A stretch of DNA of 64,000 nucleotides from Nocardia higoensis. GTDB taxonomy: Bacteria; Actinomycetota; Actinomycetes; Mycobacteriales; Mycobacteriaceae. Below, piece by piece: positions 47,558 to 54,787 of this stretch (the stretch's first letter is position 1; every line of letters starts with the position of its first letter). The stretch spans positions 2,604,001 through 2,668,000 of the forward strand of contig NZ_JADLQN010000001.1 of NCBI RefSeq assembly GCF_015477835.1. The letters are read 5' to 3'. The notes beneath the pieces are model-generated. The model was given only the letters and a program-made list of their open reading frames with translations, was not told the DNA's origin and searched no databases. The position numbers and the translations under genes were made by a program.

Positions 47558-47956
47558 TTAGGTCGGCGGATATGCCGATGGCCGATCGTCGGCCTCCGCC
47601 CCCGCCGTGAGCGCCAGGATGACCACGAGACCGAGTCCCAGCATCGGGACCAGCAGGCCGAACACTTGCGGCCGCGACGTCAACGGCTTTCCGGGATCCA
47701 TCGGCAGATGACCCGAACCCGAGTTCGGCGCGGACAGTCCTCGCACCTTGTCTCGCTCGATGAGATTGCCCAGCAACACGATCGGATTGACGATCAGGGA
47801 ACTCGCACTCCACCAGCCCTGCCACAGGCTGTCGCCCTGGAATCTCCGGAACACGGCCATGCCGCAATCCCGACAAAACGTTCCCTCCTCCCTGTGAGAG
47901 CGCGTGAACATGACCATCCCCTGATGCGCCCGGAATGCGGCGGGCACAGAGGGCAC
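47558..47956 (-). CDS. Small membrane protein with zinc-ribbon-like cysteines; start unclear
   Basis: About 132 aa from the GTG at 47956. Recognisable actinobacterial pattern: FRAHQGMVM, then FCRDCGMAVFRRFQGDSLWQGWW, a hydrophobic segment (SSLIVNPIVLLGNL) and a C-terminal membrane helix (VFGLLVPMLGLGLVVILAL). Relatives have a first Cys pair before FRAHQGM that would complete a zinc ribbon. Here the in-frame sequence just upstream encodes it (C-TDSG-C at about 47966-47983), but no ATG, GTG, TTG or CTG lies before the next stop. Either the start is the internal GTG and the motif is lost, or there is a frameshift. Confidence 0.68.
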   Translation of the reverse strand: MPSVPAAFRAHQGMVMFTRSHREEGTFCRDCGMAVFRRFQGDSLWQGWWSASSLIVNPIVLLGNLIERDKVRGLSAPNSGSGHLPMDPGKPLTSRPQVFGLLVPMLGLGLVVILALTAGAEADDRPSAYPPT

Positions 47957-48028
47957 CGTCCCCGCACAACCCGAATCGGTACATGTCCTTGATATCGCCT
48001 GCGGGCTGGTGGACCACGTCCTGCCCCG

Positions 48029-48655
48029 TCAGAGCGTGCGAACGAGCAGTGCGGCGCCCATCGCCAGCATGGTGGCCGCGACGAACAGATCCAGCACCCG
48101 CCAGGAGGCAGGCTTGCCGAGGATCGGTCCGAGCAACCGCGCGCCGTAACCGAGACCGGCGAACCAGACCAGGCTCGCCGTCATCGCGCCCATCCCGAAA
48201 ATCCAGCGCAGCGAACCGTGGTCGGCGGCGATCGAGCCGAGCAGCAGCACGGTGTCGAGGTAGACGTGGGGGTTCAGCCAGGTCAGGGCCAGGCAGGTGA
48301 GCACGGCGGCGCGCACCGAGCCGGTCGTGGTGCCCGTGGTGACGAGCCCTTGCGCAGCGGCTGGGCGCACGACGCGATGGGCGGCGAGCAGGCCGTAGCA
48401 GATCAGGAACCCGCCGCCCGCTACACCAACTGCGGTCAGCGCGGCGGGCCAGGCGGTGACCACCGCGCCGAGCCCGGCCACTCCGAGCGCGATAAGGATG
48501 CCATCCGAGAGCGCGCAGATCCCGACCACCGGACCGATCGAATGCCCACGGGCACCGTGTCGCAAGACGAACGCGTTCTGCGCCCCGATCGCGACAATGA
48601 GCGACAGGCCCGCGCCGAATCCGGTGCCCGCCGTCGTGAGAATCCCGCTGTCCAT
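48029..48655 (-). CDS. lysE: LysE/ArgO-family amino-acid exporter
   Basis: About 208 aa with six hydrophobic segments. The N-terminus (GAGLSLIVAIGAQNAFVLRHG) and the ALTWLNPHVYLDTVLLLGSIA segment are the two signatures of the LysE exporter family, which pumps out L-lysine and L-arginine (or other amino acids). The ATG at 48655 is the first that fits family length; upstream codons have no homology. Divergent from its likely activator with 70 bp between starts, the usual lysE-lysG layout. Confidence 0.9.
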   Translation of the reverse strand: MDSGILTTAGTGFGAGLSLIVAIGAQNAFVLRHGARGHSIGPVVGICALSDGILIALGVAGLGAVVTAWPAALTAVGVAGGGFLICYGLLAAHRVVRPAAAQGLVTTGTTTGSVRAAVLTCLALTWLNPHVYLDTVLLLGSIAADHGSLRWIFGMGAMTASLVWFAGLGYGARLLGPILGKPASWRVLDLFVAATMLAMGAALLVRTL

Positions 48656-48725
48656 GTCCCCCGACGCTAGGCAGCGCCTCATCATCAGTACAGCTGAAGT
48701 TTCTTATCTATCATTAGCGATCGTG
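48656..48725. promoter_or_regulatory. lysE-lysG divergent control region
   Basis: 70 bp shared by the two start codons, with AT-rich TTTCTTATCTATCATTAGCG in the middle, probably overlapping -10 elements and the LysG operator. LysG/ArgP activators bind such intergenic sites and respond to intracellular lysine or arginine. Confidence 0.5.
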
Positions 48726-49625
48726 ATGCACGACCTACCGATCGACCAGGTGCTCACGCTGCTCGCGGTGGTCGACGAGGGCACCTTCGACGCGGCCGCG
48801 GCCGCACTGCACGTGACGCCCTCGGCCGTCAGCCAGCGCATCAAAGCGCTCGAACAGCGCACCGGCCGAGTCCTGGTGACCCGCACGAAACCGGTCCGCC
48901 CCACCGAATCAGGCCAGATCGTGGTGCGTTTCGCCCGTCAACTCGCGACGCTGCAGCGCGACGCCGGGCGCGAACTCGGCATCGCGGCGGAATCCGGCCC
49001 GGCTCGGCTGTCCATCGCGGTCAACGCCGATTCGCTGGCGACCTGGTTCCTGCCCGCCCTCACCCGCGTCCCGCAGGACCCGCCCATCCTGTTCGATCTG
49101 CACCGTCAGGACGAAGCCCACACCGCGACCCTGCTGCGCGAGGGACGGGTGATGGCCGCGGTGACCTCGGCGGCCGAACCGGTCACCGGGTGCGGCGTGC
49201 GCCGACTCGGCTCCGCACGCTATCTGCCCGTCGCGACTCCCGCCTTCAGCGCCCGCCATCTGACCGGCGGACCGCTGCGTGCACGCCTGCCCGACGCACC
49301 GGTGATCGTCTTCGACCGCCAGGACGATCTGCAGGACACCTTCGTCCGGACACTGGCCGCACGAGCCGCCGGCGCGAGCGGGAACCGCCACCACATCCCC
49401 ACCTCGGAGGGCTACCGCGATGCGGTCGCCGCCGGACTCGGCTGGGGCCTGCTGCCCGAATCCCACGCCCAGCCCCTGATCGACGCGGGCATTCTGGAGA
49501 ACCTGACACCGGGCCGATGGGTCGATGTCCCGCTGTACTGGCAGCAGTGGAAGCTGGACGTCCCCGCCCTCGCGCTCGTCGCCGACACGATCGCCGCGGC
49601 GGCAGCCGAATCCCTCCACCGCTGA
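48726..49625 (+). CDS. lysG: LysR-family regulator of the ArgP/LysG type
   Basis: 299 aa. The N-terminal winged HTH (VLTLLAVVDEGTFDAAAAAL, TPSAVSQRIKALEQRTG) is that of the ArgP/LysG subfamily, followed by the periplasmic-binding-like effector domain. It lies divergent to the exporter gene and should switch it on when basic amino acids accumulate. The ATG at 48726 is preferred; GTG 48723 is one codon earlier. Confidence 0.9.
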   Translation: MHDLPIDQVLTLLAVVDEGTFDAAAAALHVTPSAVSQRIKALEQRTGRVLVTRTKPVRPTESGQIVVRFARQLATLQRDAGRELGIAAESGPARLSIAVNADSLATWFLPALTRVPQDPPILFDLHRQDEAHTATLLREGRVMAAVTSAAEPVTGCGVRRLGSARYLPVATPAFSARHLTGGPLRARLPDAPVIVFDRQDDLQDTFVRTLAARAAGASGNRHHIPTSEGYRDAVAAGLGWGLLPESHAQPLIDAGILENLTPGRWVDVPLYWQQWKLDVPALALVADTIAAAAAESLHR

Positions 49626-49752
49626 GCCGTCGACGAAGAAGTCGGCAGGCGCATGCCTCTTGCCGTATCGACCCGGCAACATCATCGTGTGCCGGGGTAT
49701 AGCGTGGGGACACGGCACTTTTCGTGTCAGGGCGGTCGACGAGAGGGTACGC

Positions 49753-50274
49753 GTGTCGCAGACAGGGCTGTCGTTGGTGACATTGGGGCTGGGCTGGGAC
49801 CCGGCCGATCGGGCGAGATGGACGCGAGGCCGCAAAAGGATCGATCTCAACGCCGCCGCAATGCTTTTCGCGGGTCACCAACTGGTGGACGTGGTGTATC
49901 ACGAGCAGTTGTTCTCCCAGGACGGCGCGGTGCGGTTGCTCGGCGACTCCACCGACGGGGAGGGCGCCGGGGACGACGAGATCATCACCGTGGATCTGAC
50001 CAGGATCACCCCGGTGGTGACGGCGGTGGTCTTCCTGATGACCTCCTACACCGGCCAGACCATGGAGGAGGTGCAGAACTCCTACTGCCGTCTGGTCGAC
50101 GGAGTGACCGGCGAGGTATTCGCGCACTACGTGCTCGAGGATCCGGCGCACGGCTTCCTGGCCGGCGAGCTGGTGCGCGAGGGAGACGGGTGGCAGTACC
50201 GGGAGATCGCCACGGCCATCGACGCCCAGCACCCGGTCGAGGCGATCCAGCAGCTGGACCAGTACCTCCCCTGA
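49753..50274 (+). CDS. TerD-family (tellurium-resistance/stress) protein, divergent
   Basis: 173 aa. VTLGLGWDP, DLNAAAMLFAGHQLVDVVYHEQLFSQDGAVRLLGD, DDEIITVDLTRI and VVFLMTSYTG follow the TerD order. The Ca-binding region, normally DLDASA, reads DLNAAA and the N-terminal beta-strand is short, so metal binding may be weakened. GAGAGGG lies 6 bp before the GTG at 49753. TerD proteins accompany ter operons, but no other ter gene is here. Confidence 0.82.
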   Translation: MSQTGLSLVTLGLGWDPADRARWTRGRKRIDLNAAAMLFAGHQLVDVVYHEQLFSQDGAVRLLGDSTDGEGAGDDEIITVDLTRITPVVTAVVFLMTSYTGQTMEEVQNSYCRLVDGVTGEVFAHYVLEDPAHGFLAGELVREGDGWQYREIATAIDAQHPVEAIQQLDQYLP

Positions 50275-50297
50275 ATCGCACGAGCCACCGAGCCCAT

Positions 50298-51101
50298 ATG
50301 GACTACAGCGAAGCCATCTCCGCACTCGTCTCCTGGGCCGAGGCCCGCTCGGACGTGCGCGCGCTGATCCTCACCGGATCAGCCGCGCAGGGCACGGCCC
50401 ACCCCCTGTCGGACCGTGACATCCAGGTCTTCACCACCGACATCCCCGCACTGCTCGACGACGAATCCTGGTGGACGGGGCTCGGTGAAGTCCTGGTCGT
50501 CGAACGCCTCGAGGACGGCGACGGAAATCCGACTCGGCTCGTGTACTACGCCGGCGGCAAACTCGATCTCACTCTGCTGCCCGCCGACAGCCTCGAAGGA
50601 CGTGTCTACGAACACCCGTTCGAGGTCCTGTTCGACCGGGACGACGCCGCCCACACCCTCACGCACCAGCCGGAGACGGCCGCGGCGCCGACGGTCGAGG
50701 AGTTCAGCGAGTCGGTGCATTGGGCATGGGCGGCAGCCCTGATGGAGGCCAAGGCGATTGCGCGCGACGAGCCGTGGTCGGCCCGGCTACGGCATCGCGA
50801 CCTCGAAGAGGAACTGCTGCGCATGATCGAGTGGGATCACCGGGCCCGCTACGGCGGCGACTTCGACACCCGGCACCTGGGCACGCGCATGCGCTCCTGG
50901 ATGGACACCGACATCCAGGCCGACCTCGAGCGATGCTGGTCCGGATTCGGCGCGCGGGGTACCGAACAGGCGCTGCTCGCCACCGTGGATCTGTATCGCG
51001 GGCTCGCCGAGCGCACCGCCCAGCACTTCGATTTCCCGGCCTTCGATCACCAGCGCCTCGCAGCGGAATTACACACCATTCTGCGTTTCGGCCGGAGATG
51101 A
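50298..51101 (+). CDS. Aminoglycoside 6-adenylyltransferase-like nucleotidyltransferase
   Basis: 267 aa, ANT(6)/AadK family. The nucleotidyltransferase motif is GSAAQG...SDRDIQVF (Gly27-Ser28; Asp39 and Asp41 as metal ligands), followed by VLVVERLEDGDGNPTRLVYYAGGKLDLTLLP and the C-terminal helical domain typical of streptomycin adenylyltransferases. Many actinobacterial members are not proven resistance genes. The last 10 bp fall inside the 190-bp repeat that starts at 51092, so the native 3' end may have been replaced. Confidence 0.82.
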   Translation: MDYSEAISALVSWAEARSDVRALILTGSAAQGTAHPLSDRDIQVFTTDIPALLDDESWWTGLGEVLVVERLEDGDGNPTRLVYYAGGKLDLTLLPADSLEGRVYEHPFEVLFDRDDAAHTLTHQPETAAAPTVEEFSESVHWAWAAALMEAKAIARDEPWSARLRHRDLEEELLRMIEWDHRARYGGDFDTRHLGTRMRSWMDTDIQADLERCWSGFGARGTEQALLATVDLYRGLAERTAQHFDFPAFDHQRLAAELHTILRFGRR

Positions 51102-51281
51102 CGACGTCGATGCCGCTGCGCCACACCGGGTATCGTGGGCGAGGTTCTTGATCGAACGGCGCTGTGGGGACGGCGTCGTTGTTCTCCGGGGGCACGGTGT
51201 CGGGCGACCAATCGAATCCGTTGATCGCCGAGGTCGAGGATTCCATCGAGTGGTATACCGGCGTCTCGCCATTCGAGTCGG
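51092..51281. repeat. 190-bp direct repeat, copy 1 (toxin leader region)
   Basis: Matches 54530-54719 without gaps (offset 3438) with about seven or eight mismatches. It includes the start of the leader ORF (GTG 51164) and about 70 bp upstream of it. Homology stops sharply at both ends. Confidence 0.92.
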
Positions 51282-51361
51282 GTTCGTTGCGCTGGAAGCC
51301 CGCGGTCAACGCGTTCGCGATCACCTTCGCCGACCGCTGGCCCGACGCCCGAACCTACTGA
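51164..51361 (+). pseudogene. Polymorphic-toxin N-terminal leader fragment, copy 1, with foreign continuation
   Basis: The first about 40 residues (MGTASLFSGGTVSGD, NPLIAEVEDSIEWYTGV) resemble the N-terminus of WXG-type polymorphic toxins of actinomycetes, which continue into a helical trafficking domain. Here the conserved part ends after SPFES and runs into 27 unrelated residues (SLRWKPAVNAF) before a stop at 51361. So it is a cut leader. The opposite strand is also open, giving an alternative reading, but the leader wording and the direction of the following modules favour the plus strand. Confidence 0.5.
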
Positions 51362-51434
51362 GAGAAACCGCCGGAAACACCGTTGGCGAGATAGTCCCCC
51401 CACGCCTCGCCAACCAGGGTTCGACCTGCATCGA

Positions 51435-52021
51435 GTGACAGATCCTGAGTATGTCGGAAAATTCGTGGACGAGATGTACGACAAGTGGAACGGCGCACAA
51501 CGTTTCCTGGATGATCTGACGAAGACCCTGGAACGACGCATTGGAGGCATATTCAAGGGACGAGAGGTACCCAAGAGTCGAGCGCGAGTCGACGAAAAGC
51601 TCGTACAGTACAAGAACGATGCTGCCCGACTTGTCGATCTGGCCGGATCGAAGATCACATTCGAGCGGGTCGATCAGATTTATCGAGCCCTCGACCACAT
51701 CGAGCGATCCGGCGTGAGAATACTGAGAGTAAAGGATCGATTCATCGATCCAACAGCAAGCGGGTACCGCGACATACTCATGAACGTGCAAGCACCAAAC
51801 GGTCTCGTTATCGAACTTCGACTACACCTCAAGAGCATAGACAAGGTTTCCGACAAGTTCGACCACGCCCTATATGAAGTCGTTCGCGGACTAGAAATAC
51901 ACACCGGATCACCCTTGGATGATATTGCCAGCCCCGCGGACAGGTGATCATCGATGGACTCAGTCACCGGACTAATGACATATTCATCCAAGCTCTCACG
52001 AAAGGAAAGTCCAAGCTGTGA
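51435..52021 (+). pseudogene. RelA/SpoT-fold nucleotidyltransferase (probable toxin), frameshifted copy 1
   Basis: The open part (51435-51947, 170 aa) aligns throughout with the intact copy at 52839-53426 and keeps the alarmone-synthetase-type residues KSRARVDEK, DLAGSKI, GYRDILMN and ELRLH. Compared with the second unit, one base is missing near 51938-51945, which brings in the stop at 51945-51947. Restoring the base lets the frame continue (VIIDGLSHRTNDIF) to a TGA just overlapping the partner's start near 52018. No start with a ribosome-binding site is seen; the frame stays open upstream through a Pro/Arg-rich stretch. Confidence 0.7.
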
Positions 52022-52408
52022 CCCACGCTGAATACTATCACTATTTTGGAAGTCAATTGAAAATCGAAACGCGCGATGACGGAGCGCAGCAGGGATCAGT
52101 TCTGGACTGGAAGACCGGACATTTCGTTGAAGCCGAACGCGGAATCGTGGCAGAAGCCCGGGCCAACATGACAAGTGCGGATATCTGGCGCATGACTTTC
52201 GAAGAATTCGTTTCCGAAACAGAAAGAGCGCGAGCCACCTTCGTTTCGGGTGAGGGGTCCGGTGTTCCCTCTCTATCAGATCGCCAAGGGCATATACGAA
52301 GTCGCGCAGCGAGAAAATCGAAGGCTCACTCGAGAGGAAATTGAGCTGATCAACAGGATCTACCAACAAACGTTCGCCCTGTGGGAGGCCGGCGAAGCCT
52401 TGTCATGA
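52018..52408 (+). pseudogene. Partner/immunity-like protein, frameshifted copy 1
   Basis: Copy of the 129-residue protein at 53423-53812. A one-base insertion in the run GAGGGGTCC (about 52251-52259) shifts the frame, giving a false C-terminus that ends at 52344. In the other frame the true C-terminus continues intact (VFPLYQIAKGIYE, LWEAGEALS) to TGA at 52406-52408. Decay of both genes in unit 1 suggests the unit is no longer under selection. Confidence 0.75.
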
Positions 52409-52715
52409 TATGGCCCATAACCAGGTGGGGTGTCGAAGCGAGGCGCTGCTGATGAACGAGCAGCTTCGGCGCAACCCCGACACCGAGAGTGCCGACGACT
52501 GGACGAGATCGAAGCGACGCTCCGGGGTGGCTCGTGGTCGTCCGCGAGGTTACGAAGAACTGTGACGCGCTGATCGCGGACGTCGGAACACAGTCGAGCA
52601 AGGGGAAGAAGGCGAACCGGTTCGGAAGCCCATCTCCACTGCCCTGAGTTCCTCTCATGGGCCGGCGATCACGTCGAACTCTCCGCGCTATGAGGGGCTG
52701 AGGAGCACTCGCGAA
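52409..52715. other. Linker between toxin units, with a short ORF
   Basis: About 307 bp, repeated after the second unit. An ATG at 52452 opens a 37-codon frame ending at 52565; the matching frame in unit 2 is longer, so this copy is frameshifted. The end of the linker (52660-52701) repeats the last codons of the TetR remnant found at 54056, read on the minus strand. Confidence 0.55.
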
Positions 52716-53426
52716 ATGCTGATATCGTCGAAGGTCAAGGATTCACAGACAGCCATTTCTGAACGCGCAGAAATGACAGCGCTCGCAAATCGCAGAGGAG
52801 CCCCCAAACCTCGCCAGCCAGATTTCGACCTGAAACAGATGTCAGATCCCGAGTACGTCGGAAAATTTGTTGACAACATGTACGACAAGTGGTCTGACGC
52901 GCAAGAATTCCTGAATAAGCTGACGAACACACTCAGGAACCGCGTAGGAGGTATAGCCAAAGGACGGGAGGCGCCGAAAGGGCGCGCACGCGTCGAAGAG
53001 AAGCTCATCGAATACGAGAACGATGCCGGCCAACTGGTTGACCTGGCGGGGGCCAAGATCACATTCGATAGAGTGGAGCAGATCTATCGAGCTCTCGACC
53101 ACATCGAACGATCTGGTGAAAAGATCCTGAGGGTGAAGGACCGGTTTATCGTCCCAGCAGATAGCGGGTATCGTGACATACTCATGAACATCCAAGCCCC
53201 GAATGGCCTCGTTGTCGAACTCAGGTTACATCTCAAGAGCATAGACAAGGTTTCAGACAAGTTCGACCACGCCCTCTACGAGGTCTCTCGGGGACTGCAA
53301 GTCCATACCGGAAACCCTAGGAACACGATTCCGAGCCCCGAAGGAGAAGCCATCATCGCCGGCCTCAACGTGCGAACTAGTGATATATTTCTACCCGAAC
53401 TCATGAAAGGATTGCCGAAGCCATGA
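52716..53426 (+). CDS. RelA/SpoT-fold nucleotidyltransferase, probable toxin, intact copy
   Basis: 236 aa. From residue 45 the order is that of small alarmone synthetases: K88-G-R-A-R92-V-E-E-K96 (the ATP-side basic motif), D109 in VDLAGAKI, then DRFIVPADSGYRDILMN (G151-Y152) and E168 in VVELRLHLKS, the positions of the catalytic Asp and Glu. A HALYEV segment closes the fold. Such domains make (p)ppGpp or (p)ppApp, or modify tRNA, and occur both as toxSAS toxins and as C-terminal domains of polymorphic toxins. GAGGAG lies about 10 bp before the ATG at 52716. The stop overlaps the partner's ATG (ATGA). Toxic activity is inferred. Confidence 0.72.
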   Translation: MLISSKVKDSQTAISERAEMTALANRRGAPKPRQPDFDLKQMSDPEYVGKFVDNMYDKWSDAQEFLNKLTNTLRNRVGGIAKGREAPKGRARVEEKLIEYENDAGQLVDLAGAKITFDRVEQIYRALDHIERSGEKILRVKDRFIVPADSGYRDILMNIQAPNGLVVELRLHLKSIDKVSDKFDHALYEVSRGLQVHTGNPRNTIPSPEGEAIIAGLNVRTSDIFLPELMKGLPKP

Positions 53427-53812
53427 CCGAGACAAAGTATTATCACTACTTCGGACGCCAACTGAGGATCGAGATCGGCGAGAATGGTGAACGTGTGGGA
53501 TCGGTTCTGGACTGGAGGACCGGCCAGTTCGTGGAAGCCGAAGACCGGATCGTAGGCGAGGCGATGATCAACATGACCAGCGCAGATATCTGGCGTATGA
53601 CTTTCAAAGAATTCGTTACCGAAACCGAAAGCACGCGAGCCACCTATGTTTCGGGCGAAGGTCCCGTTTTTCCACTCTATCAGATCGTCAAAGGCATATT
53701 CGACGATGTGGAACGCGAGGATCGAAGGCTCACGCACGAAGAGATCGAACTCATCGACAAAATATATTCTCAGACATTCGCCATGTGGGAGGCCGGCGAA
53801 GCCTTGTCATGA
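53423..53812 (+). CDS. Probable immunity protein or antitoxin of the RelA/SpoT-fold toxin
   Basis: 129 aa; family not recognised. It begins TETKYYHYFGRQLRIEI, has WRTGQFVEAEDRIVGEA and SADIWRMTFKEFVTETE, and ends in an acidic helix (EREDRRLTHEEIELIDKIYS). Acidic, soluble, no membrane segment. The ATG overlaps the upstream stop by 4 bp, so the two proteins are made in step, as in toxin-immunity and toxin-antitoxin pairs. A frameshifted copy follows the frameshifted toxin copy, so the two genes have moved as a unit. Role inferred from context only. Confidence 0.65.
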   Translation: MTETKYYHYFGRQLRIEIGENGERVGSVLDWRTGQFVEAEDRIVGEAMINMTSADIWRMTFKEFVTETESTRATYVSGEGPVFPLYQIVKGIFDDVEREDRRLTHEEIELIDKIYSQTFAMWEAGEALS

Positions 53813-53853
53813 TATGGCCCATAACCGTGGGGCGTCGAAGCGGGGGGCTGCTG

Positions 53854-54048
53854 GTGAACGAGCAGCCCCGGCGCGACCCCGACACCGATAGAGCCGACGA
53901 CTGGACGAGTCAAAGCGATGCTCCGGGGTCGCTCGTGGTCGTCCACGAGGTTACGAAGAACTGTGACGCGCTGATCGCGGACCTCGGAACACAGTCGAGC
54001 ATGGGGAAGAAGGCGAACCGGTTCGTAAGCCCATCTTCACTGCCCTGA
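53854..54048 (+). CDS. Short uncharacterised ORF in the module linker
   Basis: 64 codons from GTG 53854 with GGGGGG 6 bp upstream (NEQPRRDPDTDRADDW, VVVHEVTKNCDALIADLG, GKKANRF). Not recognised. The unit-1 equivalent is frameshifted. It ends 7 bp before the stop of the convergent TetR remnant. It could equally be non-coding spacer. Confidence 0.35.
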   Translation: MNEQPRRDPDTDRADDWTSQSDAPGSLVVVHEVTKNCDALIADLGTQSSMGKKANRFVSPSSLP

Positions 54049-54055
54049 GTTCCTC

Positions 54056-54529
54056 TCATGGGCCGGCGATCACGTCGAACTCTCCGCGCCATGAGGGGCT
54101 GACGTGCACGCACGGGGCGACGGACGGGGCCAGGATGTGCATCAGGCTGGTGGTGAACGCATGCTCGGCATCGAAGTCTGTCAGCCGGCCGCTGCCGCGC
54201 TCGTCGCGTGCCGCGTGGGCGAGGTGGATCGCGGCGACGACCAGCCAGTCGGCGGGGAGCCGGCTGCCGAACTCGCCCGTGTCCTGTCCGCGCCGGATCC
54301 CCCGCCCGACTCGGTCCGCGATCGGCGCGTGCCGAGCCAATCCTCCCGCGCGGTCACCGGCAGCGCGTCAATCCGTTGCAGCAGGGCCGCGTAGCGACCG
54401 GATTCCTTTGCAGCCGCTTCGAATACACGTAGCAATGCCTCGGCCGCCGGGCCTTCGTCTGGTTTGGCGGCGTCCATCGCCGCAGCGGTCAGCTCGGTGA
54501 GTCTGTCCAGGACCGCCAGCAGTAGCCGC
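54056..54529 (-). pseudogene. TetR-family regulator remnant lacking the HTH
   Basis: Minus-strand sequence reads as the ligand-binding part of a TetR protein in two frames. Frame one has LLLAVLDRLTELTAAAMDAA and EALLRVFEAAAKESGRYAAL; after a one-base shift near 54335-54340, frame two has ARHAPIADRVGRGIRRGQD, LPADWLVVAAIHLAHAARDE and AFTTSLMHILAP to TGA at 54056. The N-terminal HTH is absent: the remnant is cut at 54530, exactly where copy 2 of the 190-bp repeat begins. So repeat insertion or recombination removed the DNA-binding domain. Confidence 0.68.
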
Positions 54530-54719
54530 CCGGAGATGACGACGTCGATGCCGCTGCGCCGCAACAGGTATCGTGGGCGAGGTTCTTGATCGAACGGCGC
54601 TGTGGGGACGGCGTCGTTGTTCTCCGGGGGCACGGTGTCGGGCGACCAATCGAATCCGTTGATCGCCGAGGTCGAGGATTCCACCGAGTGGTATACCGGC
54701 GACTCGCTGTTCGAGTCGG
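54530..54719. repeat. 190-bp direct repeat, copy 2 (toxin leader region)
   Basis: Second copy of the repeat at 51092-51281. It is flanked on the left by the cut TetR gene and on the right by more leader sequence, then a cut glycosyltransferase gene. Confidence 0.92.
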
Positions 54720-54787
54720 TTTCGGATGTGAGACAGGCGATTTCGTCGGGATCGTGGATCGAAACAGTGAGCGCCCCTCCGGCATAG
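54602..54787 (+). pseudogene. Polymorphic-toxin N-terminal leader fragment, copy 2
   Basis: 62 codons from GTG 54602. The leader goes further than copy 1: EDSTEWYTGDSLFESVSDV is followed by RQAISSGSWIE, wording I associate with the trafficking leader of WXG-type polymorphic toxins, before breaking into TVSAPPA and a stop. The rest of the toxin is missing and the sequence runs into a glycosyltransferase remnant within about 30 bp. Confidence 0.55.

Larger units (their letters stand above)
51360..52701. repeat. Tandem-duplicated toxin/partner module, unit 1
   Basis: Aligns with 52764-54105 at an offset of 1404 bp (1405 inside the partner gene, because of compensating single-base indels). Contains the RelA/SpoT-like gene, its partner, the linker and the last about 40 bp of a minus-strand TetR gene. 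Visibly less GC-rich than the chromosome around it. Confidence 0.85.
52764..54105. repeat. Tandem-duplicated toxin/partner module, unit 2
   Basis: Second, intact unit of the duplication described at 51360-52701. Homology starts around the codons for NRRGAPKPRQP and ends at 54105 inside the 3' end of the TetR remnant. Confidence 0.85.

Noticed and set aside
51069..51324. Minus-strand reading of the 190-bp repeat as the N-terminus of a gene
   Set aside because: It is open at both copies and joins the TetR remnant at 54530, but the joined product has no HTH and the join is the repeat edge. The plus-strand leader explains both copies better, though not beyond doubt.
51092..54719. Insertion sequence or composite transposon bounded by the 190-bp repeats
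   Set aside because: No transposase, terminal inverted repeats or target-site duplication are visible; the repeats are direct and carry coding sequence.
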